Shown: piece after piece, positions 26,991 through 36,380 of the stretch | How the letters are laid out: each line of letters opens with the position of its first letter | How positions within the stretch are numbered: the stretch's first letter is position 1 | Origin: Komarekiella atlantica HA4396-MV6 | GTDB taxonomy: Bacteria; Cyanobacteriota; Cyanobacteriia; Cyanobacteriales; Nostocaceae | Reading direction: 5' to 3' | Assembly (NCBI GenBank): GCA_019359395.1 | Contig: JAHHHK010000008.1 | Coordinates: forward strand, 124,001 to 188,000 | DNA length: 64,000 nt | Translations under genes and position numbers: made by a program | The notes under the pieces: generated by a model | What the model was told of the DNA's origin: nothing | The model's input: only the letters and a program-made list of their open reading frames with translations | The model's database searches: none

Positions 26991-28403
26991 ATGTATAACG
27001 AAAATCTGACCTCTAACAACCAAATTTTAGATATCACAACCGAGGTAACTGCGATCGTACCAGTGAGAGCTGCAAGTCAGGAAAGTACTCACAACAAAAC
27101 CAACCGAGCGCTTGAGTATCGGATGGAAAAGTTTAATAATTTACGCTACCTGATGGTAGCAGGACTTATTGCAGGACTTGCCCTACATGGGTTAATCCGG
27201 TTTGGAGGTAGCTACAATATCGGCAGTCTCCTATTCGGTGATAAAGCTGTAGCTCAAACAGTTCTATCGAAGTATTCAAATTTGAACACTTCGATAGATA
27301 AAACAAAACAAACAAAACAGCCACAGCCCGTTGCAACTAAATACGTCAACGGCGCACCTACTCCTGACTGGAGTAGTATCACGTTCAAAAATATGAAATT
27401 TGGCGGTGCTGGCAGCGTCGAATTTCCTAATATCAAAAACCCTGGTATGAAGGAGACACGCACCTGGAGTACCGGACAAAGCCTTGCCGAAGTCATGGAA
27501 CTGGGCGATTTTGAAGCAACTGAGTTCAATATTGAAGATTTCACGCTTGAAGATATCGCCAGCATCACGGGCGTTCAACTCAAAAATCTCAAACTGTCAG
27601 ATTTTGAAACACTCAATTGGCAAACACTTGAAGACCTCGCCGAAGCAATTCCTAATTTAGAAAATTCAGAAGTCGGAGCTATCCCACCAATTCAAGAACT
27701 AGTGACCAAAGTAACAGGCAGCACTGCAAGCTACCAAACTGTTGGTGAAGTGCTAGACAATTATCCCGAACTGGGAGAAGTGGAACTTGGTAAGTACGTC
27801 AAACTTGATAAGTATAAACTAACCAGCATCCCCGGTATTCAGGATGCACAGCTAAAGGACTTTACTAACTGGCAAAACACAACAATTAGTAAGGTTCCAG
27901 GATTGGCTGATGTACCGTTTGATCAGTTCCCCAGTGTTCCCATCCCCGATGTTAGCTTTATCGGCAAAGTAGACTTACCCCTCGGTTCGCTTGAAAGCGG
28001 ACGCTGGAAGTCAATAAGCGGTAGCTATCAAGCTGGGTTTAATGTCCCGTGCGAGAAAAAGTGTGGTCATATCGAAGTTTCGGGCAGTGAGACTATCGTT
28101 GGCGCACAATGGATGTCTGGTAAAGACCAAAACGTTAAAGGCGGATTCGGCATCTTGGGCAGCCTCAACGGTGGGAAAGAACCCACAGGTCGTCATCCCT
28201 TTGGAAAATCATTTAAACAAGTCATCTGGGACATTAACGAGGCCGACGGCAGTATCACCACCGCGATGTTTTTCCGTATCTGCAAGCGGGGATGGGTTGA
28301 CTTAGGCTGCTCGCCCTACTTCGTTGGCCCAGTTCCCTTCTTCACCTACCGCGAGATAGACCCAATTATCCTTGGTACACCCCTTACCGTACCAAAGAAG
28401 TAA
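26991..28403 (+). CDS. secreted or membrane-anchored conjugation-block protein
   Basis: 470 residues from ATG 26991 (GTG 26988 is possible). One membrane segment (about residues 52-74, YLMVAGLIAGLALHGLIRF) is followed by an AVAQT signal-peptidase-like site. Then comes a long region with loosely repeating segments (LEDIASITGVQLKNLKLSDF, LEDLAEAIPNL, VGEVLDNYPELGEV). The C-terminal domain has paired cysteines (CEKKC and CKRGWVDLGC). No family recognised. Its place between VirB9- and VirD4-like genes suggests an envelope component of the transfer machine. Confidence 0.5.
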   Translation: MYNENLTSNNQILDITTEVTAIVPVRAASQESTHNKTNRALEYRMEKFNNLRYLMVAGLIAGLALHGLIRFGGSYNIGSLLFGDKAVAQTVLSKYSNLNTSIDKTKQTKQPQPVATKYVNGAPTPDWSSITFKNMKFGGAGSVEFPNIKNPGMKETRTWSTGQSLAEVMELGDFEATEFNIEDFTLEDIASITGVQLKNLKLSDFETLNWQTLEDLAEAIPNLENSEVGAIPPIQELVTKVTGSTASYQTVGEVLDNYPELGEVELGKYVKLDKYKLTSIPGIQDAQLKDFTNWQNTTISKVPGLADVPFDQFPSVPIPDVSFIGKVDLPLGSLESGRWKSISGSYQAGFNVPCEKKCGHIEVSGSETIVGAQWMSGKDQNVKGGFGILGSLNGGKEPTGRHPFGKSFKQVIWDINEADGSITTAMFFRICKRGWVDLGCSPYFVGPVPFFTYREIDPIILGTPLTVPKK

Positions 28404-28469
28404 AAAGGCAATCATAGAAGAATTTATCCTCTTTAACTTTTGACTTTGAGAAGAAATTCCACACAACTA

Positions 28470-30308
28470 ATGGAGAAATATGCAACTTCACTTCATCGCA
28501 TATTTATTCGATTTATTCATGCAAAATCAGCACAGATTAATATGAATAATTATCTGTTTTCAATCGCTAAAACTAAGACTGTTAGAGAAGTAAAAGCTAA
28601 CAACAAAAATAGCAATACTGACTTTAGTAAATATACAGATAAGCTCATGTCACCTCAAGGTTTACTACTTGCAGGGGGAATTGGCTTAATGTTGCTTTTA
28701 CAGCTTTTTAGTAATGGCAAAAAAGGCAAGCTTGCTACTAGCTATTGGGGCGGAGCAAAGGAAACTGCCCAAGCTAAGAAAAAAGCCTTGAAGCAAATCT
28801 TAGCTCCTAAGTGTGATAGTGCTAGTCTGTATATCGGAGTACATAGATATAAGGGTCAAAAATCACCCAAGGGGAGTGGGGGAGTACCAGTTTATGTACC
28901 CGATGTCCAACGCGGAACTGCTGTAATTGGCGCACCTGGTAGCGGTAAATCATTCTCGGCTATCAACCCGATGATTTACTCAGCAATAGACCAAGGTTTT
29001 GGTATCGTACTATACGACTTTAAGTATGCCAGTCAAGCCAAAATCGCCAGTTATGCCAAATCAAAGGGGTATGACGTACACATATTTGCACCAGGATTCC
29101 CCGAATCGGAGGTATGTAACCCAATCGATTTTTTACGCGACAGTAGCGATGCTGAAACCGCACGGCAGTTAGCTACAGTAATTAACAAGAACTTCCGCCT
29201 GTTAGGTAATGCCTCTGAGGATGCATTCTTTGGCCCTGCGGGCGATCAGTTGACGCAGGCTATCTTAATGCTAACCAAGGAGTTTGGCGATCGCGCTGAT
29301 ATTATGACGGCTGCGGCAATACTTTCCAGTGAGAAGATGGTCGAACGCTTGATGGCAGCAGCACTAAACCCCTGGATTAAGATAGCTTTTGGTCAATTAT
29401 TTAGTTCGGCTGGCTCCGAAAAAACCGTGGCGGGTATCGCTGGTAGCGCTTCATTGATGTTCACCCGGTTCATGGCAAGGGGTACATTGGGATGCTTTGT
29501 CGGTAAAACAACCCTCCCCCTGGAGGTAAAACGCAAACAGATGATTATCTTCGGGTTAGACCGCGAACGCCGCGATGCTGTCAGCCCCCTGATGACCAGT
29601 ATTCTCCACATGGTAGTTTCCCGCAGTATCGCCAAAAAACGCAAGGAAGATGGCCCATTAGTAGTATGTCTTGACGAGTTGCCGAGTATCTTCCTGCCAG
29701 ATTTATTTAAATGGCTTAACGAATCTCGTTCCGAAGGATTCTGCGGTATCCTTGGTTGGCAAAACATGGGTCAGCTTGAAAAGATTTATGGTAAGGAAAT
29801 CTCTAAAGCTATCCTTGGTGCGTGCGGTACAAAATTTGTTTTTAATCCGGGTGAAGAAGAGTCAGCACGATTATTTTCTGCATATTTAGGTGAAGAGGAA
29901 ATTAAATATAAACAAAAATCTCGCTCAACTGGAGGAGGTAGAGCTAGCACATCTATCAGCGAGCAAGAACGGACTCGGAAGCTATTCGAGCCTGCCCAAT
30001 TCCTCAAATTACCACCGGGGAAATGTCTATTTATTAACCCAGCTTATAGTAATAAAAATGAGGGTTCAGTACCAATATTAAAAAATATCAAAATCCCGAA
30101 ATATATTATCGGACTCGAACAAGAAAACGATACTAAGTGGGATAAAGTCATTAAGGAGCTTGCTAGGAAAAGTACCCAGAGAAAACCCACTCAGGAAGAT
30201 TTAGATATGCGAGTTAAGGAAGTAGATCGGAAGTTTCCTATCCCACAAGCACCCGTACAAGCGGGCAATGCACCGTTACCTGTTGATGCGTATAAGAGCT
30301 TTTTCTAA
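28470..30308 (+). CDS. VirD4/TraG-like coupling ATPase
   Basis: 612 residues from ATG 28470 (the track TTG 28440 adds 10). One membrane segment (SPQGLLLAGGIGLMLLLQL, about 60-80) precedes the RecA-like domain with Walker A GAPGSGKS (about 154) and Walker B VVCLDELPS (about 400). VirD4 proteins receive the relaxase-DNA complex and pump it into the secretion channel. Conserved flanking parts (GIVLYDFKY, CNPIDFLRD and SRSEGFCGILGWQNMGQL) also fit the TraG/VirD4 family. It is the last clear conjugation gene here. Confidence 0.85.
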   Translation: MEKYATSLHRIFIRFIHAKSAQINMNNYLFSIAKTKTVREVKANNKNSNTDFSKYTDKLMSPQGLLLAGGIGLMLLLQLFSNGKKGKLATSYWGGAKETAQAKKKALKQILAPKCDSASLYIGVHRYKGQKSPKGSGGVPVYVPDVQRGTAVIGAPGSGKSFSAINPMIYSAIDQGFGIVLYDFKYASQAKIASYAKSKGYDVHIFAPGFPESEVCNPIDFLRDSSDAETARQLATVINKNFRLLGNASEDAFFGPAGDQLTQAILMLTKEFGDRADIMTAAAILSSEKMVERLMAAALNPWIKIAFGQLFSSAGSEKTVAGIAGSASLMFTRFMARGTLGCFVGKTTLPLEVKRKQMIIFGLDRERRDAVSPLMTSILHMVVSRSIAKKRKEDGPLVVCLDELPSIFLPDLFKWLNESRSEGFCGILGWQNMGQLEKIYGKEISKAILGACGTKFVFNPGEEESARLFSAYLGEEEIKYKQKSRSTGGGRASTSISEQERTRKLFEPAQFLKLPPGKCLFINPAYSNKNEGSVPILKNIKIPKYIIGLEQENDTKWDKVIKELARKSTQRKPTQEDLDMRVKEVDRKFPIPQAPVQAGNAPLPVDAYKSFF

Positions 30309-30394
30309 AAACTTTAAGTTTGATAATCAACAGGTTTTTGTAAAGCACAATCAGAATGTTTGAGTTTATAGATTATCTGCACCACAATTAATAT

Positions 30395-32659
30395 ATGTTT
30401 GACCCCAGACACACTCAAATTAATGAATCATATTTAAATACAGCCGATACTGCAATTAAAACAAGTCGGGAATTAAGTAAAACCCTCATCAATGCATTTA
30501 TTAAGATAACTAAAGTAATTCTCGAAAAACTCAAAGAAGCTCAAGAAGCAAGTAAAATCGCAATTGAAGTTGGCAAAGACATTTACAATCTTGTACCTGA
30601 TGAATCTATCCCTGGTGCGTATAAATGGGAAAAGGTAGATTTAACCAACCAAAGTATAAAAAGCAATCAAGAAACTAATATTGTGTTAATGCCCGATCTA
30701 TTAATAGAAGGTCAATACACAATAGAAACTGAACCTTTTACAGACTATCAAGCACAAAGAATTGCTGCAAGATTAGTAAAAGATGTACCCGATTTAAATA
30801 CTGATTATCAGCAAACAGGTGAAAGCACTCTGAAAATTACAGCTTATTTGGAGTCAGAGGGTTCAGAAAAACAAATCGTTATCTACGAACAAAATAGCGA
30901 AGGTAAATGTACAACTAATCTCGTCACTGAAATACTTACCCCAGATGAAATAATAAATGTAGCAAGTGAACCAATGATTAAGCTACTACCTCCATCTGCT
31001 GAAATTATTGAAAATTCTGAAGATACAAAAGAGTTATTATCTGATCATGAAAATTTCACTGCTATAGAAGTAAATTCACTGTTAGATGATAGTCATCTGA
31101 CTATAAAGAAGTTACTACAAGATGAAAACAGCGAAAACAGTTCGCCTATAACTCAAGAAATAAACTCATCTGTTGGAATAAAAGCAGATGAAAGTTTTGA
31201 AGATGATGTAGTCAATAATCTTCAAGAAGAAATAGCACAGTCAAAAGAAACTCTTCAAATCAGAAAGATAGTTGTTAGTAACTACCAACCTCAAGATAAA
31301 ACTGAAGGAGAGGTAAACGAAAATGCAACTCGCAATCAGTTTTTTGCACAAGAGCCAGAGGAGCTAGAAACTAATAATCGAAACAAATATGCACCTGAAT
31401 TTAGCTATCAAGAAGTAGCTAACTCCCAAGGTGTAGAGTCAACAGCGCAGCAGTGGGCGCGTCAGGTTGAAGTACCTATCTATCAAATTAATAATAAACA
31501 AGCGCGGGAGGAACGCTACAAGGGGGAAAATAAAAATATTGCTGAAACCGCAACGGCAATGTTAAAAAAATACGGCATCCTTGAACAAGACGGCTCGCGT
31601 GTTTACCGTAGCGATACATTTGTGATTCGCCAAGAGGGAGACACTGTTAGCATTCACCGCCGCAGTGATGAACTATTTGGGTGGGAAAACTCCTTGATGG
31701 ATTTTAAACTCAACAAAGAAGAGGAACCCAAAATAACGAAAAAACCTACAGAGATGTTACCTGTTGAACGTCAGGAGTTTCTGATAGTAGCCGAGTACTT
31801 GGGCGACAATGACAAGCTCCCTGACCTCAACAATGCCGATATCCGTGATGTAGCAAATAGCTTAGGAAGTCTTGCACCCGCTGGCACGATTAAAACCTTG
31901 GAAGTCTTTAAACAAAACGAGTTGTTGCACACCCTCAATAATGTCCTCATCCAGGCTGATAAGGAAGAACTGACAGTAGGTGAATTTACTATCAAGCGGA
32001 CTCGTGACCCCGAAAATAATCGAGCCAGCTTGCAATTATTTAAAACTACTGAAGAGAAAGGTACTCAAGAACTTGTCCAGTTTGACCTAACTAAAACCGA
32101 AGCTGGCATTACTAAAAAAGTCAGCAAGATGAATATCTCTGACTACGATATCAACCAAATTAAGTTTATTGCCCAAAACGCCAGCAAACTCAACTTGGAA
32201 CAAATTTTTGGTAACGAACAATCTACCCCCACAACCGCAGCTGCACCCAAAGAACAAGTAATACAAGCAGCTGGTGATATACCTGTGAAAGTTCACCCAT
32301 ATATAGCTGAGGAATGGGCGAACATGGTCAAGCATGGTAGCCCTGACTGGGGAAAGGCAATGAACCAGGGTAATGAAGAGATTCTTCAACGGATAAATGA
32401 GAATGACGGCAAGTTACCAATTGCTGATCAGCGGGAGATGTACTTCAAGATTATGACTTACAAGGCTACCGTTGCACAAAAGCAAGGGGAAACAGTCGTT
32501 GATTTTGTTCCACTTAAAGAGATTATGAACGACTTACAAGCATGGCGAGGGGAAGAAATTCGGCAGCAATATACCCCGATTGAACACATACCCTCCCCTC
32601 AACGAGAAACTGTCGCTGCCGCTGTACCTAAAACCAAGTCAAGAGGAGTTGAACTGTAA
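30395..32659 (+). CDS. large hypothetical protein downstream of VirD4
   Basis: 754 residues, family not recognised. The N-terminus is helical (to about residue 70). A beta-rich part follows (DYQAQRIAARLVKDVPDL to about 190), then an acidic low-complexity stretch (about 200-370). Two similar C-terminal modules come next: FVIRQEGDTVSIHRRS...FKLNKEEEPKITKK (about 410) and FTIKRTRDPENNRASLQL...FDLTKTEAGITKK (about 530). A helical tail with RQEMYFKIMTYKATVA-like composition ends the protein. No HUH relaxase motif is visible. Likely a cytoplasmic conjugation accessory protein, by position only. Confidence 0.45.
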   Translation: MFDPRHTQINESYLNTADTAIKTSRELSKTLINAFIKITKVILEKLKEAQEASKIAIEVGKDIYNLVPDESIPGAYKWEKVDLTNQSIKSNQETNIVLMPDLLIEGQYTIETEPFTDYQAQRIAARLVKDVPDLNTDYQQTGESTLKITAYLESEGSEKQIVIYEQNSEGKCTTNLVTEILTPDEIINVASEPMIKLLPPSAEIIENSEDTKELLSDHENFTAIEVNSLLDDSHLTIKKLLQDENSENSSPITQEINSSVGIKADESFEDDVVNNLQEEIAQSKETLQIRKIVVSNYQPQDKTEGEVNENATRNQFFAQEPEELETNNRNKYAPEFSYQEVANSQGVESTAQQWARQVEVPIYQINNKQAREERYKGENKNIAETATAMLKKYGILEQDGSRVYRSDTFVIRQEGDTVSIHRRSDELFGWENSLMDFKLNKEEEPKITKKPTEMLPVERQEFLIVAEYLGDNDKLPDLNNADIRDVANSLGSLAPAGTIKTLEVFKQNELLHTLNNVLIQADKEELTVGEFTIKRTRDPENNRASLQLFKTTEEKGTQELVQFDLTKTEAGITKKVSKMNISDYDINQIKFIAQNASKLNLEQIFGNEQSTPTTAAAPKEQVIQAAGDIPVKVHPYIAEEWANMVKHGSPDWGKAMNQGNEEILQRINENDGKLPIADQREMYFKIMTYKATVAQKQGETVVDFVPLKEIMNDLQAWRGEEIRQQYTPIEHIPSPQRETVAAAVPKTKSRGVEL

Positions 32660-32835
32660 ACTACCTATCACCAAGTTTGCAAAGTAGCATTGACAATATA
32701 AAAACTTGGGTTTAGAAGTTACGTAAATTTACCTCAATTGCGGAACTTAAAACTCAAAAAGCTTAATATACAAGCTTTTCACTGATTTTGAATGATAAGT
32801 ATATTTAGTTAAATAACACGATTAAAGGAAAAATT

Positions 32836-32873
32836 ACCACGTAAAGCTCACGCAAATACTCAATGTAGTATTT
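32836..32873 (+). promoter_or_regulatory. leader motif plus hairpin
   Basis: ACCAC-N7-TCACGCA (32836-32854) runs into a 7-bp hairpin AAATACT/AGTATTT (32854-32860 with 32867-32873), 18 bases before GTG 32892. A strong copy of the recurring leader. Confidence 0.55.
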
Positions 32874-32891
32874 CAAGCGAAAACCCAAAAA

Positions 32892-33773
32892 GTGAGCTTA
32901 ACATCCGAACTAAAAAATAGAAATTCGCCTATCAGAAGATGGTTTGACTCTAGACTAAACCAGACAGTTATCAAGATGATTACTAGCCATAACCAGCTAT
33001 TAGAAAATCAAGAAATTATCAGACCAGTTGATGGGGTAGATTTTCCATTAGTAGGAAATGCGATCGCCAAAGCACTTGCCAAGTATTTAGGAAACATCTA
33101 TGAAGACCAAACATGGTTTACTAATTGTCTTGCTCAGGTTGGAGCAAAAGCCCTCAAAATAGAATATGCCTTCGATTATTGCATTACAAATTCAAATTCA
33201 CTTGAAGAAGAAGCTCTAAAGTGTATGCTCTTGGGTGCATTAGAAAATTATGCTCGTAGCCGTAATATTCATGAGATTATTCAACCTTTTCTACAAGGAG
33301 AAAAATCCCTTGAGCTTGAAGCACAATACTTCAAAAAATGGCTTCCTAGTATCCAAGATACATCTCAAGTTATCGGTATTGTACCCCGTACATGGCAAAC
33401 AGTAGCTAATCAAGTAAGTGGGAATATTAACTGCAATGCTTCATACCCTTTAAGTGAATATCTTGGAGGTGCTGATTGCCAGATAATTGCTGGAAATACT
33501 CTTATTGATGTACGAACAACTGCCAAGAAGCGTCCCTTCTCCCTAGAAAATTTTTACCAACAAATTAGTTATGTTCTGCTTGATAGCAATGACACCTATC
33601 GTATCAATCAACTAGTCTGGTTTTACAGCCGTCAACAGTCGGTATTCTTCTATCCCACTAACAAAATATTCCGCGACTTGCAAGCAACAAGGGAAGAATT
33701 TAAGAGAATGATTCTTGATAACTATCTCACAAATAGGCTGGCAGAACAAAACAAGTGTTTATATCTTCCCTAG
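32892..33773 (+). CDS. hypothetical protein, degenerate PD-(D/E)XK-like
   Basis: 293 residues, starting at GTG. The C-terminal third contains GADCQIIAGNTLIDVRTTAKKRPFSLENFYQQISYVLLD, which has the D...(D/E)-x-K layout of Cas4-like nucleases, but the lysine is Arg. The helical N-terminal half includes IRPVDGVDFPLVGNAIAKALA. It may be an inactive or divergent nuclease. Family not named. A small ORF follows in what may be the same transcript. Confidence 0.45.
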   Translation: MSLTSELKNRNSPIRRWFDSRLNQTVIKMITSHNQLLENQEIIRPVDGVDFPLVGNAIAKALAKYLGNIYEDQTWFTNCLAQVGAKALKIEYAFDYCITNSNSLEEEALKCMLLGALENYARSRNIHEIIQPFLQGEKSLELEAQYFKKWLPSIQDTSQVIGIVPRTWQTVANQVSGNINCNASYPLSEYLGGADCQIIAGNTLIDVRTTAKKRPFSLENFYQQISYVLLDSNDTYRINQLVWFYSRQQSVFFYPTNKIFRDLQATREEFKRMILDNYLTNRLAEQNKCLYLP

Positions 33774-33786
33774 TAAGGATAAAAAT

Positions 33787-33960
33787 ATGATTCAAGACTT
33801 TCAACTCAATCCTAGCTTCAATATCCACTTCGATGGTATGAAGTATCACGCCAAGATTCACTTTGATATGCTTTTGAAACTGAAGCAGAAGAAATTCCAG
33901 CAAGTGATATTAGCACTCTTGCTACAAGAGTATCTAACCGTTGGCGGCAGTATCTTCTGA
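33787..33960 (+). CDS. small hypothetical protein (57 aa)
   Basis: Start at ATG 33787 rather than the track start, which overlaps the previous gene. 57 residues, amphipathic (FNIHFDGMKYHAKIHFDMLL). No family. It follows the nuclease-like gene by 13 bases. Confidence 0.4.
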   Translation: MIQDFQLNPSFNIHFDGMKYHAKIHFDMLLKLKQKKFQQVILALLLQEYLTVGGSIF

Positions 33961-34059
33961 ATATTGCAAATAAATACAGACAGTAATCTACTAGTTAGCC
34001 TTCTCCAAGCAGAGGGTTAACTTAACGAATGTAAATCAAATTTTGCTCGTTTAAATACT

Positions 34060-35454
34060 ATGAAATTAGGTTTCTATCCAGTATTGGGTAAGAGCGATTT
34101 TGTTAGAAGCAAGGGTAAAAAAATCCCAATCTGGCAGTTGCTTGAGTATCAGCCGGTGGGCTGGCTATACTCACTCGCAATCAAGGCAGAAATTGTTCCA
34201 GATAGTCCTATTATTCATGACTGTGGGGCATTTAACTACCGTGACCAAGATATCCCCACTCTAAACGGTAAATATGTTGATGCCCACTGGTCTATTCATA
34301 GATATCGAGAACGCTCAAAGGTCGGCAATATTATTGTTTGTCCCGACCATTTACTTGTTGGAGAAAATATCAGGGAACGGCAAGAATACAACCTTAAACA
34401 AGCAGAAACATTTATCCAACTTGCTAAAAGTTATCTTCCCAACAGAATACCCCTAGCAGTCATCCACGGACAGTCTCTCAGTGAACGCCTCGAAGTAGCA
34501 AAATATCTTTTGGGACTGGGATACCGCCATCTCGGCATCGGTGGGCTTGTTTCCCAGGCAAGAGAGTATTCGATTAACTTACACATTATCAAAACAATAA
34601 CTCAAGTTGTGCGATCGCTAATTGACTCGGAACGAGTATTGCCGAAAGCGGATGCAATGCCTGCGGCGGGCGTAGCCATCGCACCATTGCACGAGCCAAA
34701 TGCTCATCTACACGTTTTTGGATTATGCTCGCCCCAGTATGCCAAAGCTTTTATTCAGATGGGACTATCCTTTGATGGTTCAACTTTTATCCGGGAAGGA
34801 CTAGGCGGTGGGATGTTCGTCAGCCACGAGGAAAAATTAATTCGGATACCAACCCACTGTGCGCCAAAGTGCAACTGTCATGTTTGCAGGGTTCTCAACC
34901 AACATAGGATTGACCCTCGGCTGACAAACAAAGGACGGACGCATACTATGGGAAGAATCGCCCACAACCTCAATCTGGTGATCAGCACCTACAGAAAGTT
35001 CACTCCCAAGGAAAAAATTTACCTGGTTGCTGGATGTGGCAAGCAGCTTACCTACCCTGCTGCCGCCAAAGACTTATATTATTCCCAGCACTTTCAAGCG
35101 TGCCGTCGCTACGTAGAAGAAGAAGAGTCAAGATGGTATATCCTGTCACCCTTACATCAAGTTCTTAACCCGGAAGCAATCATCAAGCCCTACGATAAAT
35201 CCCCGTATACCTTATCTCATCAGGAACGCATACTATGGGCACGACAAGTAGCAGAAAGCCTCATACAAGTTGCGTCCCCAGAAATAGAGTTTGTATTCTT
35301 GACAGGCAAGCTTTACAGACAGGAGGTAACGCCCATTTTACAAGCAAACGGATACGAGACAAAAGTACCAATGCAGCACCTAGCCATTGGACAGCAACTT
35401 GCCTGGATAAAGAAGGAACTGGAGCAAGAAAAACAGCTTGTTTTAGATATATAA
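34060..35454 (+). CDS. DpdA/TGT-like base-exchange enzyme with DUF6884-like C-terminus
   Basis: 464 residues. The first about 310 form a tRNA-guanine transglycosylase-like barrel. The motif HDCGAFN (Asp54) corresponds to the general-base Asp of the DSGGFQ loop, and FDGSTFIREG (Asp239) to the nucleophile Asp loop. The zinc site CNCHVC (271, 273, 276) with His302 has the same spacing as the Cys-Cys-Cys-His site of bacterial TGT. HLHVFGLCSP fits a family strand. Residues about 325-464 (VAGCGKQLTYPAAAKDLYYS, YILSPLHQVLNP) resemble DUF6884. TGT homologues of the DpdA type insert 7-deazaguanine bases into DNA; an archaeal-type tRNA activity is an alternative. No dpd partner genes are seen, so DNA modification is inference. 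An in-frame repeat sits near residue 200. Confidence 0.75.
   Translation: MKLGFYPVLGKSDFVRSKGKKIPIWQLLEYQPVGWLYSLAIKAEIVPDSPIIHDCGAFNYRDQDIPTLNGKYVDAHWSIHRYRERSKVGNIIVCPDHLLVGENIRERQEYNLKQAETFIQLAKSYLPNRIPLAVIHGQSLSERLEVAKYLLGLGYRHLGIGGLVSQAREYSINLHIIKTITQVVRSLIDSERVLPKADAMPAAGVAIAPLHEPNAHLHVFGLCSPQYAKAFIQMGLSFDGSTFIREGLGGGMFVSHEEKLIRIPTHCAPKCNCHVCRVLNQHRIDPRLTNKGRTHTMGRIAHNLNLVISTYRKFTPKEKIYLVAGCGKQLTYPAAAKDLYYSQHFQACRRYVEEEESRWYILSPLHQVLNPEAIIKPYDKSPYTLSHQERILWARQVAESLIQVASPEIEFVFLTGKLYRQEVTPILQANGYETKVPMQHLAIGQQLAWIKKELEQEKQLVLDI
34645..34683 (+). repeat. in-frame palindromic repeat in the TGT-like gene
   Basis: GATGCAATGCCTGCGGCGGG then CGTAGCCATCGC is a cyanobacterial palindromic repeat translated as ADAMPAAGVAIA between two conserved parts of the barrel. 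It keeps the reading frame. Confidence 0.55.
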
Positions 35455-35482
35455 CCCAGCAGTAATGGCACCAAAATGATTT

Positions 35483-36325
35483 ATGGAGACTACAAAACGA
35501 GTAATTAATATAAGTGAAAAATTCGGTAGCTGGATTGTACTAAATAAACAAGGAAAGCAAGTATTATGCCAGTGTGATTGTGGAACCCAAAAACTTGTCT
35601 ACAGTCACACCCTTACCAATGGTCGGTCAACTAATTGCGGTTGTAAAAAAAGAAAAGAATCCATCCCAGTTGGGGCAAACTTTGGGAGACTAAAAGTTAT
35701 ATCAGATGTAGAAGTTAAGGGGAAAAGGGGTGAATTACTACTCCTTACCCTATGCAGCTGCGGAACCCAAAAGTATATCAGTAAAAATAGCCTAAAAAGA
35801 GGGCTTACACAAAGCTGCGGATGCTTGCAGCGCGAAACCCTCAAGAGCGATAAAACTGTCCACGGTCACTGCAAAAGCCACGAGTATAATTCCTGGTTGC
35901 ACATCAAGCGGATCTGCTATAACAAGAACCACCATCAGTACAAGTATCATGGCGGGTGCGGAATTGAAGTTGATGCATCCTGGCGCGATAACTTTACCCA
36001 GTTCTTAAAAGATATGGGAGTAGCACCCGAAGGAACAGTCATAGCACGTATTGATCTAGAGAGTGACTTTGCTCCCGGAAATTGTCAATGGATACCCAGA
36101 AAAGAGCATTACCGTCAAATACATTTCTTAAGAAGAAAAGAATTCTTCATTTCTCAAACTTTACCCAAACCAGTTGTTACAAATTGTGAGATTAATGTTT
36201 CACCAAATATTATTCGCGCAATTGTCAAAGCTCATGCAAATGGTGAAGCCAATATGAATAAACTTGCTACACAATATCAAATTAGCACTCAAGACGCAAT
36301 AAATATTATCCTTCACCACGCTTAA
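35483..36325 (+). CDS. phage-type protein with zinc ribbons and HNH/AP2-associated region
   Basis: 280 residues. Two tandem CxC...CGC zinc-ribbon-like repeats occupy the N-terminus (CQCDCGTQ...CGC and CSCGTQ...CGC, about residues 30-55 and 93-115). The region HGHCKSHEYNSWLHIKRICYN, YHGGCGIEVDASWRDNF, IDLESDFAPGNCQWIPRKEHYRQ matches the conserved phage protein family often found with HNH or AP2 homing-type modules. A C-terminal helix-turn-helix-like segment (NKLATQYQISTQDAINIIL) follows. Likely a DNA-binding homing-type or regulatory protein of phage origin. Confidence 0.7.
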   Translation: METTKRVINISEKFGSWIVLNKQGKQVLCQCDCGTQKLVYSHTLTNGRSTNCGCKKRKESIPVGANFGRLKVISDVEVKGKRGELLLLTLCSCGTQKYISKNSLKRGLTQSCGCLQRETLKSDKTVHGHCKSHEYNSWLHIKRICYNKNHHQYKYHGGCGIEVDASWRDNFTQFLKDMGVAPEGTVIARIDLESDFAPGNCQWIPRKEHYRQIHFLRRKEFFISQTLPKPVVTNCEINVSPNIIRAIVKAHANGEANMNKLATQYQISTQDAINIILHHA

Positions 36326-36345
36326 ATCATAAATTTCTTTTTAAT

Positions 36346-36380
36346 AAAAGTGCGCTATCAATTAAAATGGCGTACTTTTT
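36346..36380 (+). terminator. intrinsic terminator
   Basis: A 10-bp stem AAAAGTGCGC/GCGTACTTTT (one G-T wobble) is followed by T, just after the zinc-ribbon gene. Confidence 0.65.
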
